From Endobacterium cereale (lineage in GTDB: Bacteria > Pseudomonadota > Alphaproteobacteria > Rhizobiales > Rhizobiaceae): 64,000 nucleotides of DNA. Shown piece after piece: positions 16,906 through 25,031 of this stretch. The notes under the pieces were generated by a model. It was not told the DNA's origin, ran no database searches, and was given only the letters and a program-made list of their open reading frames with translations. The first letter of the stretch is position 1, and every line of letters starts with the position of its first letter. The stretch is taken from the NCBI RefSeq assembly GCF_009617585.1, contig NZ_WIXI01000037.1, positions 1 to 64,000 on the forward strand, written 5' to 3'. A program made the translations under genes and the position numbers.

Positions 16906-17229
16906 ATGGAAACGAAGGACAAACCAGCCATTGTGGAGAATGCAACGGAGGCCAGGCAGGGGCGGGCAGGGAAACCTGTGCTTACCGTTCTCAGTGCAGC
17001 CTTGATCCTTGCAGCGATTGCCTGGGCCGGTGCAGAATGGTGGGGAGAGGCGACCGATCCCCCGGCTGAACAAACAGGCGCTGCCGATCGACCCGCAGAC
17101 CCCGCCTCCCCGAGCCCGGCACCCACAGTCGGGACTGGCAACACTGCACCGACTGAGACAACGCCACATGGCACCGGTGGTCCGGTCCCGACGACAAATC
17201 CTTCAGGCACAACCACCGAAAAACCATAG
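16906..17229 (+). CDS. Membrane-anchored Pro/Thr-rich protein
   Basis: A 107-residue protein with a charged N terminus, one helix at about residues 24-42 (VLTVLSAALILAAIAWAGAE), and an extended outer tail rich in Pro, Thr and Gly (PASPSPAPTVGTGNTAPTET). This looks like a periplasmic spacer or a tether. No domain is recognised. It is read divergently from the 52-residue protein, with about 120 bases between. Confidence 0.6.
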   Translation: METKDKPAIVENATEARQGRAGKPVLTVLSAALILAAIAWAGAEWWGEATDPPAEQTGAADRPADPASPSPAPTVGTGNTAPTETTPHGTGGPVPTTNPSGTTTEKP

Positions 17230-17256
17230 CTCGCGGCGATTGTGTTGTCACTTGGG

Positions 17257-17275
17257 AGGGCCAATTTGGCCCTCT
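17257..17275. terminator. Palindromic hairpin between convergent genes
   Basis: GAGGGCCAATTTGGCCCTC is a perfect palindrome placed between the Pro/Thr-rich protein (stop 17229) and the SDR gene (stop 17312) that face each other. There is no long T-run, so termination efficiency is uncertain. Confidence 0.45.
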
Positions 17276-17311
17276 CCAAAAGCCCGGCCTTGGTCGTTTC
17301 TCAAGATTGCG

Positions 17312-18175
17312 TCATATCATAATCTCACCGCCTGTGACCGGGATAACCGCTCCTGTCATGTAGCTTCCAAGATCCGACGCCAGCAGGACGTACGCGCCAG
17401 CAAGCTCCGCTGGCTGACCTGCCCGTTTCAACAGGGTCTGTTCGCCGAACTTCGCCGATTTTTCCGGCGGCATGGTTGAGGGAATGAGCGGAGTCCAGAT
17501 CGGTCCCGGCGCTACCGCATTCACGCGTATGCCCTTGTCGGCAAACATCTCGGCCAAGCCCGCGGTAAAGTTGGAAATAGCGCCTTTTGTCGATGCGTAG
17601 GCGAGAAGCTGTGGAGACGGCTGGCGGGACTGGATGGAGGTAGTGTTGATGATAGCACTGCCGGGTTTCATATGGGGTGCGGCGGCTTTCGAAAGGTAGA
17701 ACGGCGCATAGATATTTGTCCGGAAGGTCTCATCCCATTCATTGGCAGTGATGTCGCTGATGTCGGCATAGGTCCTCTGGAAAGCTGCGTTGTTCACCAG
17801 GATATCGAGGCCGCTGAGTTCGGCCACCGTCCGTTCCACCAGGTCGATGCAGTGATCCTCGGATTTGATGTCACCGGGGATTACGAGGGCTTTGCGGCCC
17901 GCATCTTCCACCCACCTGGCCGTATCGCGTGCATCGTCATCCTCGTTGAGATAGGAAATGACAACGTCGGCTCCTTCGCGGGCAAACGCGATTGCAACCG
18001 CTTTACCGATACCGGAGTCAGCGCCTGTGATGAGGGCAACCTTGCCTGCAAGCTTTCCGTTGCCCTGATAAGAATTCTCTCCGTGATCGGGTACAGGCTT
18101 CATGAGCCTGGTTTCGCCCGGAGGCTGTTGCTGCTGTTCAGGCTGCGGCGGGGAAGGGCGACCTTCTTCAGTCAT
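17312..18175 (-). CDS. Short-chain dehydrogenase, general stress protein 39-like
   Basis: A 287-residue SDR. The first 40 residues are a Pro/Gln-rich extension (RPSPPQPEQQQQPPGETRLM) typical of the YdaD/GSP39 subgroup. Then come the cofactor loop TGADSGIGKAVAIAFAREGA, NNAAFQ, and the catalytic TSIQSRQPSPQLLAYASTKG (Ser, Tyr, Lys). The C terminus GGEIMI is typical. The start MTEEG at 18175 has a CAGGAGA ribosome site. It lies next to the manganese catalase, as often seen in bacterial stress islands. Its substrate is unknown. Confidence 0.9.
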   Translation of the reverse strand: MTEEGRPSPPQPEQQQQPPGETRLMKPVPDHGENSYQGNGKLAGKVALITGADSGIGKAVAIAFAREGADVVISYLNEDDDARDTARWVEDAGRKALVIPGDIKSEDHCIDLVERTVAELSGLDILVNNAAFQRTYADISDITANEWDETFRTNIYAPFYLSKAAAPHMKPGSAIINTTSIQSRQPSPQLLAYASTKGAISNFTAGLAEMFADKGIRVNAVAPGPIWTPLIPSTMPPEKSAKFGEQTLLKRAGQPAELAGAYVLLASDLGSYMTGAVIPVTGGEIMI

Positions 18176-18385
18176 GGCTGTCTCCTGTATTTTCACAACA
18201 GGGCTAACCAAACAAAGCCCTCACAGTTCCGGACGGTCTCTGACTTTCGCCCGTCGGTCACGGGGTGCCATCAAGAGTAAGATCGGATCCATTTTTAATC
18301 CGGAGATATTGGAACTTCCAAACCCGCTCCCTGTTCGCTGACCGATATCTGTCCAGGTATCGGAATTCCACACGAGGAGATAATC

Positions 18386-19249
18386 ATGTTCAGTTTCGAT
18401 AGGCGTCTGCAGTATCCGGTCAAGGTCGGTTCTCCCGACCCGATTTTTGCACGAATGCTCCAGCAGGCGATCGGTGGCGTCGAAGGCGAAATTCGCGTCT
18501 GCATGCAGTACTTCTTCCAGGCTTGGGGCGCACGCGGCCCGACCACGAAATACCGAGACATGCTTCTCCACACTGCCACGGAAGAAATTGGCCATATCGA
18601 GATGCTGGCCACAGCCGTTGCCCTCAATCTCGACAAGGCCCCGGCCAGCCTCGCTGAAGCGGGTGCTGCAGACGGAATCGTCGGCGCAGTCATGGGAGGC
18701 GAAAACCCGCGTCATGTCGTCGAAGGCATGCTGCACCGTCACATTCTGTCAACCGGCATGGCGGCCTTTCCAGGCAATTCGGAAGGTGTGCCGTTCGACA
18801 TGTCGCATATTTACGCGAGCGGTAATCTCGCCGCCGACATGTATTGCAACGTGGCGGCTGAGAGCACGGGGCGTGTGCTGGCGACCCGTCTTTACAATGC
18901 CGCGCACGATGACGGCATGAAGGACATGCTGCATTTCATGATCGCTCGCGACACCATGCACCAGCAGCAGTGGCTGGCGGTAATCGAGGAGCTCGGCGGA
19001 CACGAAGGTGCGCTGCCCATTCCAAACAGCTTCCCCCAGGAAAAGGAAGATCAGACTCACAACTACGATTTCTTTGCTACCGCATCGGACGGCTCGGTGC
19101 CCCCGCCCGCGCGATGGAACGATGGCCCGTCGATGGATGGCAAGGGTCAGTTCACGGTATTCCAGAACGTCCCAATGGGCGACGAACCAGTTCTTGGACC
19201 GGCGCGCCCGGATAGCGGTGCGCAGAACGAGCAGATCGGAAAAGTCTAA
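18386..19249 (+). CDS. katN: Manganese catalase
   Basis: A 287-residue non-heme catalase of the ferritin-like superfamily. The metal ligands are visible in ARMLQQAIGGVEGEIRVCMQ (Glu), TATEEIGHIEMLA (E-x-x-H), and NVAAESTGRVLATRLY with IARDTMHQQQW (Glu and His). The full length and the Pro-rich tail with VPPPARWNDGPSMDGKG are family-typical. It breaks down hydrogen peroxide with a dimanganese centre in the cytoplasm. GAGGAGA precedes the ATG. Confidence 0.95.
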   Translation: MFSFDRRLQYPVKVGSPDPIFARMLQQAIGGVEGEIRVCMQYFFQAWGARGPTTKYRDMLLHTATEEIGHIEMLATAVALNLDKAPASLAEAGAADGIVGAVMGGENPRHVVEGMLHRHILSTGMAAFPGNSEGVPFDMSHIYASGNLAADMYCNVAAESTGRVLATRLYNAAHDDGMKDMLHFMIARDTMHQQQWLAVIEELGGHEGALPIPNSFPQEKEDQTHNYDFFATASDGSVPPPARWNDGPSMDGKGQFTVFQNVPMGDEPVLGPARPDSGAQNEQIGKV

Positions 19250-19316
19250 GCCGTCGGCCGGTCCAGCTACACTGGGCCGGCGCGTCCGCTTGCAAAGTCA
19301 ATGAGGATCACCGTTG

Positions 19317-20078
19317 ATGGCAAGACTGAACCGCCGAGAAACAGGTGCCCTTGCGCTTGGATTCAGTCTTGGAGGTTTTTTCGATGGGATCCTCTTGCAT
19401 CAGATCCTGCAGTGGCACCACTTGCTGAGCGGGCTTGAGCAGGCCCGTCTCGATATTCGCTTTCTCGTCCTGACCGACGGACTGTTTCACGGCCTTATGT
19501 ATGTGGTGGCTATAGCTGGGCTGTATCTGCTGTGGACGTCACCCACACCGACACGACAAAGCAAGAACGTGCCGCTGATCGCGCGCGCTATGATAGGTTT
19601 TGGGATCTGGCATCTTGTCGACGCGGTCCTTTCGCACTGGATTCTCGGCATTCACCGTGTCCGAATGGACGTCGAGCAGCCTTTTCTCTGGGACCTCGCC
19701 TGGTTGGCTGTCTTTGGATTGCTTCCTTTCGCAACTGGCTGTTACCTGATGAGGAGGCGCTCAGGCAGCACATCGCTTCTTTGTTCTCCTGTCGCGCTCG
19801 TTCTTGCAACCTTAATCGCGGGATCGATAGCAAGTTTCCCGGCGCCCCGCGGAGAGAGCGTTATCGTCGTGCTGCGTCCAGGGGCGAGCGAGACCGTGAT
19901 GATGGCAGGACTAGGCGCGGTCGATGGGCGCTTGGTATGGACCGACTCGTCGAATAAAATATGGGCAATTGACGTTCCGGCCGATGCCAAGCTCGCTCGC
20001 CTGTATGGCTACGGTGCGTTACTCGTTAGCAATTCGATCGCACCCGTCGGCTGCCTCGACTGGATTAAAATGAACTAA
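19317..20078 (+). CDS. DUF2243 membrane protein
   Basis: A 253-residue membrane protein. The family signature is FSLGGFFDGILLHQILQWHH near the N terminus, with three His that could bind metal or heme, and later LVDAVLSHWILGIHRVR. Helices lie near residues 10-30, 45-66, 82-100, 115-132 and 145-165, followed by an unusual C-terminal periplasmic part. DUF2243 genes in proteobacteria often accompany ba3-type cytochrome oxidase and CtaG genes, which are absent here. ATG 19317 is preferred to the preceding TTG. Confidence 0.85.
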   Translation: MARLNRRETGALALGFSLGGFFDGILLHQILQWHHLLSGLEQARLDIRFLVLTDGLFHGLMYVVAIAGLYLLWTSPTPTRQSKNVPLIARAMIGFGIWHLVDAVLSHWILGIHRVRMDVEQPFLWDLAWLAVFGLLPFATGCYLMRRRSGSTSLLCSPVALVLATLIAGSIASFPAPRGESVIVVLRPGASETVMMAGLGAVDGRLVWTDSSNKIWAIDVPADAKLARLYGYGALLVSNSIAPVGCLDWIKMN

Positions 20079-20214
20079 GCCAGATTGATACGAGCGCCGC
20101 GGCCAGCAGCAGGACTCCTAGAAGTATAGCGAACCGGACGATACCGGCTTTGGCATTCTGTGCGCCGATCAGGCGAAAATACCAATCTGGGCCTTGGTTT
20201 CCGGAGTGGGACAT
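20065..20214 (-). CDS. 49-residue single-helix membrane protein
   Basis: The frame from ATG 20214 gives MSHSGNQGPDWYFRLIGAQN, then one helix (VRFAILLGVLLLAAALVSIW) and LSSF. It overlaps the last 14 bases of the DUF2243 gene on the other strand. Its start lies 4 bases past the stop of the 60-residue membrane gene upstream, so the two form a small leftward operon. Function unknown. A possible subunit of a respiratory complex is only a guess. Confidence 0.6.
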   Translation of the reverse strand: MSHSGNQGPDWYFRLIGAQNAKAGIVRFAILLGVLLLAAALVSIWLSSF

Positions 20215-20218
20215 GGCG

Positions 20219-20401
20219 TCAGGTCCCCGCGATCAGGCCGTAGACGGCGATGAAAATGTAAAGTGCAAACGCTGCAATCGCGAATGCTGCCAGAAAACCG
20301 ACTGCGCCGCGCCCCATCAAGACTTTGCGCTTCTTTTCTTGCGGAGTGTCATTCGAAGGTGTGAGACCCGTCGGTGTGTCCGCGCTTTTGTGTTCTGTCA
20401 C
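20219..20401 (-). CDS. 60-residue single-helix membrane protein
   Basis: A GTG start at 20401 after an AGGGAG site gives V(M)TEHKSADTPTGLTPSNDT, a basic stretch EKKRKVLMGRG, and one helix (AVGFLAAFAIAAFALYIFIA) near the C terminus. Such tail-anchored proteins are common near terminal oxidases, but no family can be named. It is the first gene of the two-gene leftward unit. Confidence 0.6.
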   Translation of the reverse strand: MTEHKSADTPTGLTPSNDTPQEKKRKVLMGRGAVGFLAAFAIAAFALYIFIAVYGLIAGT

Positions 20402-20522
20402 TGCGTTACTCCCTGACTATGCCCAGCGAACCAACGCATTCGGGTAAAGTTCCTTGTCGAGATGGAACCAATGACTTTTGCTCAGGTTAGCGCGGCGCAT
20501 CGAGGACAATCATGAGGGGCCT

Positions 20523-21824
20523 GTGCAAGAACGTATTGTAATAATCGGAGGAGGTTTTGGCGGCCTCGCTTGCGCGCAGGAACTTGGTGGCACGGATTGC
20601 TCCGTCACCGTCATTGATCGCCGCAATCACAACCTTTTCCAGCCGTTACTCTATCAAGTCGCGACAGCCGCACTCTCCCCCGCTGATATTGCCGAACCTA
20701 TTCGCAAGACCTTGGGTCGTTATCGCAACATCAACATGATCATGGCGGAGGTGATAGGGATCGATGCAGACAGGCAGCAGGTCCTGCTCGATGGTGGTGA
20801 CCGGGTCGACTACGATCGTTTGGTCATTGCGACTGGCTCGGAATACAACTATTTCGGCAAGGATGGCTGGCGCGCCAACGCACCAGGGATGAAGACAATT
20901 CATGAAGCACGCCAGATCAGGCAGCGTCTTCTATCGTCATTCGAGAAGGCGGAGAGAGCCCACGACGAACAGGAAAAGCGCAACCTCCTCACTTATGTGG
21001 TGATCGGGGGCGGGCCGACCGGCGTGGAGATGGCGGGAGCGATATCCGAGCTTGGTCGATTCATGATCAACCGGGACTTCAGACACATCCAACCTGACCA
21101 GTTTAAGGTCATCCTGATCGAAGCGGGACCAAAGATACTCGCAGCATTTCCGGAAAAGCTCATCAACTACGCGCGTCATTACCTCGAGAAAATAGGCGTC
21201 GAGGTGCGCACAGGTGAACGGGTTCTCGATGTAACATCGGATGGCGTCACGGTCGGGAGTGAATTTATTCGAACCGGCTGTATCGTCTGGGGCGCGGGCG
21301 TCAAGGCATCCCCCGCACATCAATGGCTCGAACTTGATTCCGCGCCGGGAGGACGGATACCGGTTGATAATCAGCTGCGGGTCGTAGGCCACCAGAACGT
21401 TTTTGCCCTTGGAGACACCGCCGATTTTAGAGGAACGGATGGAAAGCCGCTACCCGGCCTCGCTCAGGTTGCCAAGCAGCAGGGCATCTATCTTGGGCGG
21501 TCGTTGAAAAGCGGAGAGGCAAGCCCTGCAGGATTTGCTTTCAAGAACCGAGGCAATACGGCGGTCATCGGTCGAAACGCTGCCATTTTTGATTTCGGCA
21601 AATGGACCTTGAAAGGGCGGACCGCCTGGCTCTTGTGGGCCTTCGTGCACGTATATCTGCTGATCAATTTCGAGAAGCGCATTCTCGTGAGTGTTCAATG
21701 GATATGGCGCTACCTCACCCGGCAGCGCGGTGCTCGCCTGATCGAGGAAGGCTCGATCAGAGAGACCGAAGTGACAGCGCCCTCTACCATTTACTCAGTG
21801 ACCGGACCGGGAGGTGATCGATGA
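20523..21824 (+). CDS. ndh: Type II NADH:quinone oxidoreductase
   Basis: A 433-residue flavoprotein with two Rossmann motifs, IVIIGGGFGGLACAQEL (FAD) and YVVIGGGPTGVEMAGAI (NADH). NHNLFQPLLYQVATA and NVFALGDTAD are NDH-2 family blocks. A hydrophobic stretch with TAWLLWAFVHVYLLINF near the C terminus anchors it to the inner membrane face. It would pass electrons from NADH to quinone without pumping protons. GTG 20523 follows a GAGGGG site and fits the family start, while the longer frame would add 15 unlikely residues. The next gene overlaps its stop by 4 bases. Confidence 0.92.
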   Translation: MQERIVIIGGGFGGLACAQELGGTDCSVTVIDRRNHNLFQPLLYQVATAALSPADIAEPIRKTLGRYRNINMIMAEVIGIDADRQQVLLDGGDRVDYDRLVIATGSEYNYFGKDGWRANAPGMKTIHEARQIRQRLLSSFEKAERAHDEQEKRNLLTYVVIGGGPTGVEMAGAISELGRFMINRDFRHIQPDQFKVILIEAGPKILAAFPEKLINYARHYLEKIGVEVRTGERVLDVTSDGVTVGSEFIRTGCIVWGAGVKASPAHQWLELDSAPGGRIPVDNQLRVVGHQNVFALGDTADFRGTDGKPLPGLAQVAKQQGIYLGRSLKSGEASPAGFAFKNRGNTAVIGRNAAIFDFGKWTLKGRTAWLLWAFVHVYLLINFEKRILVSVQWIWRYLTRQRGARLIEEGSIRETEVTAPSTIYSVTGPGGDR

Positions 21825-22018
21825 CGCAGATCTGGTTTTTTGCTCTGGTGGCGGGGGCAACGCTTTTCGCGATCGCGATTTCCGTCGCATCAAAGAAGAT
21901 GATGTGGCTCGGCGTGGTTTTGTCGATCGTGGGAGTGCTCGGAGTTGGCTTCTATTTTTTCAATGGCAGCCAAGCGGGTCCAAATGATCCACCTGACGTT
22001 TCCAGCCCCGCCCGATGA
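21821..22018 (+). CDS. 65-residue two-helix membrane protein
   Basis: The start codon overlaps the ndh stop (ATGA), which shows translational coupling. Two helices, FFALVAGATLFAIAISVASK and MMWLGVVLSIVGVLGVGFYF, form a hairpin, with a short tail. It is a good candidate partner of the NDH-2 enzyme at the membrane, although nothing in the sequence proves contact. Confidence 0.7.
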   Translation: MTQIWFFALVAGATLFAIAISVASKKMMWLGVVLSIVGVLGVGFYFFNGSQAGPNDPPDVSSPAR

Positions 22019-22047
22019 ATGATCATTGTCCAAGACGAGGATGCGTG

Positions 22048-22188
22048 ATGACTCAACAAGAAAAGCCTGCAAGCGGCATGATGCTGTTCGTTGTGCTCCT
22101 ACTGACAGCGGCGTTTGGGTTAGGGGCGCTCTATTTTTTCGTACTCACTCCGGGAGATCCAGACAGTAACACGATGCAGCGACCGTAA
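22048..22188 (+). CDS. 46-residue single-helix membrane protein
   Basis: The frame gives MTQQEKPASGMMLFVVLLLT, with one helix running to LGALYFFVLTP and a polar end. It follows the previous small gene by 29 bases with a GACGAGG site and is likely in the ndh transcript. Function unknown. Confidence 0.6.
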   Translation: MTQQEKPASGMMLFVVLLLTAAFGLGALYFFVLTPGDPDSNTMQRP

Positions 22189-22301
22189 GACGGGACGTTG
22201 GAGCAGCACACGCGATGATGTGACAGCGCGACTGTGTCGGATGAATGATTCGAGGGAACTCTGGCGCGGGAAAGCTGTTCGCGGTTCGTCAAAAGGAGGC
22301 A

Positions 22302-22817
22302 ATGATGTCTGACGATAAAACGAGAGATATTTTCATCACCGGCTTGAAGAACGCGCACGCGATGGAGAACCAGGCGCTTTCCATCATGAAGCCTCAGGTC
22401 AAGCGGATCGAAAACTATCCTGATGTAGCGGCGAAGCTCGAAGAGCATATCCGCGAGACGGAAGGACAGATCAGCCGTCTGGTTGAAATACTGACGTCCC
22501 TCGCCGAGGAGAACTCCTCGTTGAAAGACGCCGCCCTGTCGTTCACCGGCTCAATGGCAGCACTCGGCCATACCGTCGCCGGCGACGAGATACTCAAGAA
22601 CAGCATGGCCAACTTTGCATTCGAGCACTTCGAAATTGCGGCCTACAGATCGCTCATCACGATCGCCGAGCTCGGCGGTTTCGCAGCAATGGTCAATCCA
22701 TTGCAGGCCAACCTCGATGAAGAAATCGCCATGGCTGCTTGGCTTGAAGACAACCTCCGTCCCACGACGATCAAGTTCGCCAACCTCAAGGAAGCAGGTA
22801 TGTCGGCAAAGATATGA
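22302..22817 (+). CDS. DUF892 ferritin-like protein (YciE/YciF family)
   Basis: A 171-residue four-helix protein. Family features are FITGLKNAHAMENQALSIMK at the start, EEHIRETEGQISRLVEIL, ANFAFEHFEIAAYRSLITIA and DEEIAMAAWLEDNL at the end. Glu and His residues at the centre of the helices could form a diiron site. Proteins of this group are stress-induced and part of the ferritin-like superfamily. An AAGGAGG site precedes two adjacent ATGs (22302 and 22305). Confidence 0.88.
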   Translation: MMSDDKTRDIFITGLKNAHAMENQALSIMKPQVKRIENYPDVAAKLEEHIRETEGQISRLVEILTSLAEENSSLKDAALSFTGSMAALGHTVAGDEILKNSMANFAFEHFEIAAYRSLITIAELGGFAAMVNPLQANLDEEIAMAAWLEDNLRPTTIKFANLKEAGMSAKI

Positions 22818-22863
22818 CTGGATCTGATTGCACTTGATACGAACACCAGTGGAAGAAAACTAA

Positions 22864-23010
22864 ATGACCGATCCCGCAAAATCGAATCCGGAAAGCGACG
22901 CGGCACGCTCTGATGCGAAAACTGCCGATAAGAGCCGAGAGGATCTGAAGAAGCGTGCTGAAAAAAGTCTCGAAGACAGCAGGGGCGAGCGATCGCACGA
23001 CAGAACATGA
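22864..23010 (+). CDS. 48-residue charged protein
   Basis: The frame from ATG 22864 gives MTDPAKSNPESDAARSDAKT, then KSREDLKKRAEKSLED, ending SHDRT. It is hydrophilic, with about half charged residues, and likely one amphipathic helix. Its stop overlaps the next small gene (ATGA). It is supported by this overlap and by position in a run of small genes, not by any family match. Confidence 0.5.
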   Translation: MTDPAKSNPESDAARSDAKTADKSREDLKKRAEKSLEDSRGERSHDRT

Positions 23011-23165
23011 GCCCAGATGGCCCGGCCGGCAAAAGCGTGATCACGCTTCTTGCGCTTGCCGCAGCCGTGGTTCTAATCGGTGCTGTGATCTACATGATGT
23101 GGATGCCGTCAGCTGCCCCGCCGGAAGCTCAACCATCACCTCATGCCATTGATCAGGCTGGTTGA
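23007..23165 (+). CDS. 52-residue single-helix membrane protein
   Basis: The start overlaps the stop of the preceding charged protein. The sequence is MSPDGPAGKSVITLLALAAA, a helix through VVLIGAVIYMMWM, and a Pro-rich tail PSAAPPEAQPSPHA that would face the periplasm. Function unknown. It belongs to the series of micro-proteins of the stress cassette. Confidence 0.55.
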   Translation: MSPDGPAGKSVITLLALAAAVVLIGAVIYMMWMPSAAPPEAQPSPHAIDQAG

Positions 23166-23242
23166 AGCGCAGGATCGGAAAACGATGGCGGATATCCGCC
23201 ATCGTCTCAAGTTTAGCTCGTTTATCATAGGGGCAGCAGGGT

Positions 23243-23419
23243 TCAGTACTCGTCGTCCCAGTCAGTAGCCGTGCTACCGGTTTTGCTTTGTGCTTGGCCC
23301 GCATCCCATTCAGCGCTGGCTTCGGCCCATTGCTCGCCATCTTGGCCATCGGGCCGTCCAGCCTGCTCCCACAGCTCGTATGCCCGCTTTGATATCCACT
23401 CCTCGCGATCGGTACCCAT
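23243..23419 (-). CDS. DUF2934 protein
   Basis: A 58-residue protein from ATG 23419: it begins MGTDREEWISKRAYELWEQA, followed by GRPDGQDGEQW and an E-W-D stretch. The R-A-Y-x-L-W-E-x-A-G-R-P-x-G-x-x-x-E-x-W pattern is the DUF2934 signature found widely in rhizobia. A GAGGAAGG site precedes the start. The role of the family is unknown. Confidence 0.85.
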   Translation of the reverse strand: MGTDREEWISKRAYELWEQAGRPDGQDGEQWAEASAEWDAGQAQSKTGSTATDWDDEY

Positions 23420-23479
23420 ACCTTCCTCCTGTAACTTATATTGGTGCCGGCGAGCCGTCGAGCTCGCCGGCCGCGGTCG

Positions 23480-23640
23480 TCATGCGCTCTTCTTGGTGCC
23501 CTTGGGATTTGCGGACACCTCGCCAAGCTGGGTGAGAAGCTGGTCGGTTTCGAGCTCCTCCTGAAGGTTGGCATCGAGCAGCGGAATAGCATCTTTCAGG
23601 CCAAGCTCTGGATCGGCTCTATGTCGTATGCATAGAGCGC
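23480..23640 (-). pseudogene. C-terminal remnant of a second DUF892 protein
   Basis: The minus frame ending at 23480 encodes LGLKDAIPLLDANLQEELET, then DQLLTQLGEVSANPKG. This is how the last helix of DUF892 proteins reads (L-G-L-x-x-A-x-x-L-L-x-x-x-L-x-E-E-x-x-T-D-x-x-L-T-x-x-A). Upstream residues in this frame make no sense as the family, so the gene is truncated or frame-broken around 23640. A GC-rich hairpin (GCCGGCGAG and CTCGCCGGC, 23446-23471) follows it. Confidence 0.5.
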
Positions 23641-24296
23641 GCGCGATAAGGGCTTGCCAATAAACCGGCCTGCAGCGATGCCGAAAGCTACGCATAGGTT
23701 ACCGCATGCAGGGCTTTGCTCGGCAATCTCGATGATGCGTCCAGAGTTGCTTATGACGGAGACTGCGTTGTGCCATCGTTGCCTGCAATCGACACGGTCA
23801 CGTCTCACATGTCTTCCTTTTCTAAGGCGGAGACACTGTCACAAATGAGGATGCTTTGCATCATTGGCACCACGATCGTCGTTTTTAGTCTTCGAGAAAA
23901 TCCGAGTTCGGAGGTCGTAGGCGCAGACAGAGAATTTTGATTTGAAGCCTCGCGCCAGCGGAAGAAAGATTACGTAAGGCGCAAACGAGGACAGAGTATC
24001 CACTGTTAAAGAAAAGTTATGCTCCAATGCGGTTCGCGTGCAAATGGCTTGTTAACTTCGATCCTGTCCGACGAAGTCTCATCTCGGCAAGAAAAATAGC
24101 CCGCCGAAGCGGGCTGAGGAAGTGCGAAGAACCAAGGAGACGCGATACACGAGTGGGTTCCCACACGCAAAGCTAAACGCGAATGGTTAATGAAAAGGTT
24201 TGCTTGGCGGTTAAGACCTGAGAAGGTTTTTGCGGCACGCCCAAGCATGAGAATTGAAGTTTTGTATGCTCCCCCGTGCGACCGCTATCAGGCTGT
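23641..24296. other. Stretch without a supported gene
   Basis: About 650 bases. A minus frame at 23596-23808 contains IIEIAEQSPACGNLCVAFGI and AAGRFIGK, vaguely like the tail of DUF883 (YqjD) proteins, and may be another remnant. Apart from the minus-strand terminator at 24092-24115 nothing else is recognised. Confidence 0.35.
24092..24115 (-). terminator. Minus-strand intrinsic terminator
   Basis: On the minus strand AGCCCGC-TTCG-GCGGGCT is followed by ATTTTTC. It implies a leftward transcript ending here. The nearest leftward frame is the small broken gene at 24297-24485. Confidence 0.7.
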
Positions 24297-24485
24297 TCAA
24301 TGCAGCGTACTGATCAGGTTTCCAAATTGGTTGGCGTAGTCTGCGATCGCTCTGGCTGCACTCTCGCTCAGACACAGCATCGGCAGGTTGCGAATGCGCA
24401 GCACACGGCCCGTAAGGCGGTCAACAACGGACCAACCTAAATCGCCGTCCTTTAGGGCCTGATATCGCGCCTCATCTCAATCCAT
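24297..24485 (-). pseudogene. Small conserved-looking gene with a stop at codon 3
   Basis: The minus frame from 24485 reads MD, TGA, then DEARYQALKDGDLGWSVVDR and LTGRVLRIRNLPMLCLSESA, ending FGNLISTLH. The part after the stop looks like a real compact protein: W-S-V-V-D-R-x-T-G strand, a second strand, then a helix. A single base change (TGG to TGA) would explain the break. No other good start codon lies near. A minus-strand terminator 180 bases downstream supports a former leftward gene. Confidence 0.45.
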
Positions 24486-25031
24486 AGTAGTAGAAAGCCT
24501 CAAATGTACGACGGTTCCCGGTACGTTGTCCGGATTTGGAGCCAATGCGGGTATAATGGTCTTCATGCCAGCAACATCGGCAAACGTCTAATTTGGTAAT
24601 TCTCAGCCTGAACTGCGGAAACGTGTATCTCCGGTTTGAAGGGGCAGCCGTCTTCAATCAGATGAAACGTTACCAAATTTGCCGTTGGGCGAAAACGGTC
24701 AAGGTTTGCCGCATCACGTAGAAAGCGAACTGCGTCAGGTGATCGTGGCTGAACATGGTGCAGTAAATGATTTGAGCGCCATGCGAGCCCAGTTTCGGCT
24801 TTCCTCCCTGCCGAGTTGACCGTTTAGTCAGTGCACCACATACCCAATGCACGCCGATAAGGGGCCAAAATCCCGAGATTGGCATTGGGTATAGCGGGAC
24901 GTGCTGTGCGACTGATCTGATACGCTCTTGCACCCTCAAGCGGATTGCCTGCCTTCTCGGGAACATCTGTCTCGATCGAAGATTGGGGCATGTTGGCAGA
25001 GCACTTTTGCTCTTGGCCGAGGGAAAATTTG
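24486..25031. other. Stretch upstream of malQ
   Basis: About 550 bases. A 61-codon minus frame (24472-24657) encodes a very basic peptide with CRCCWHEDHY, which I do not recognise. The long minus frame 24670-25038 looks like chance. No promoter or hairpin stands out. Confidence 0.35.
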
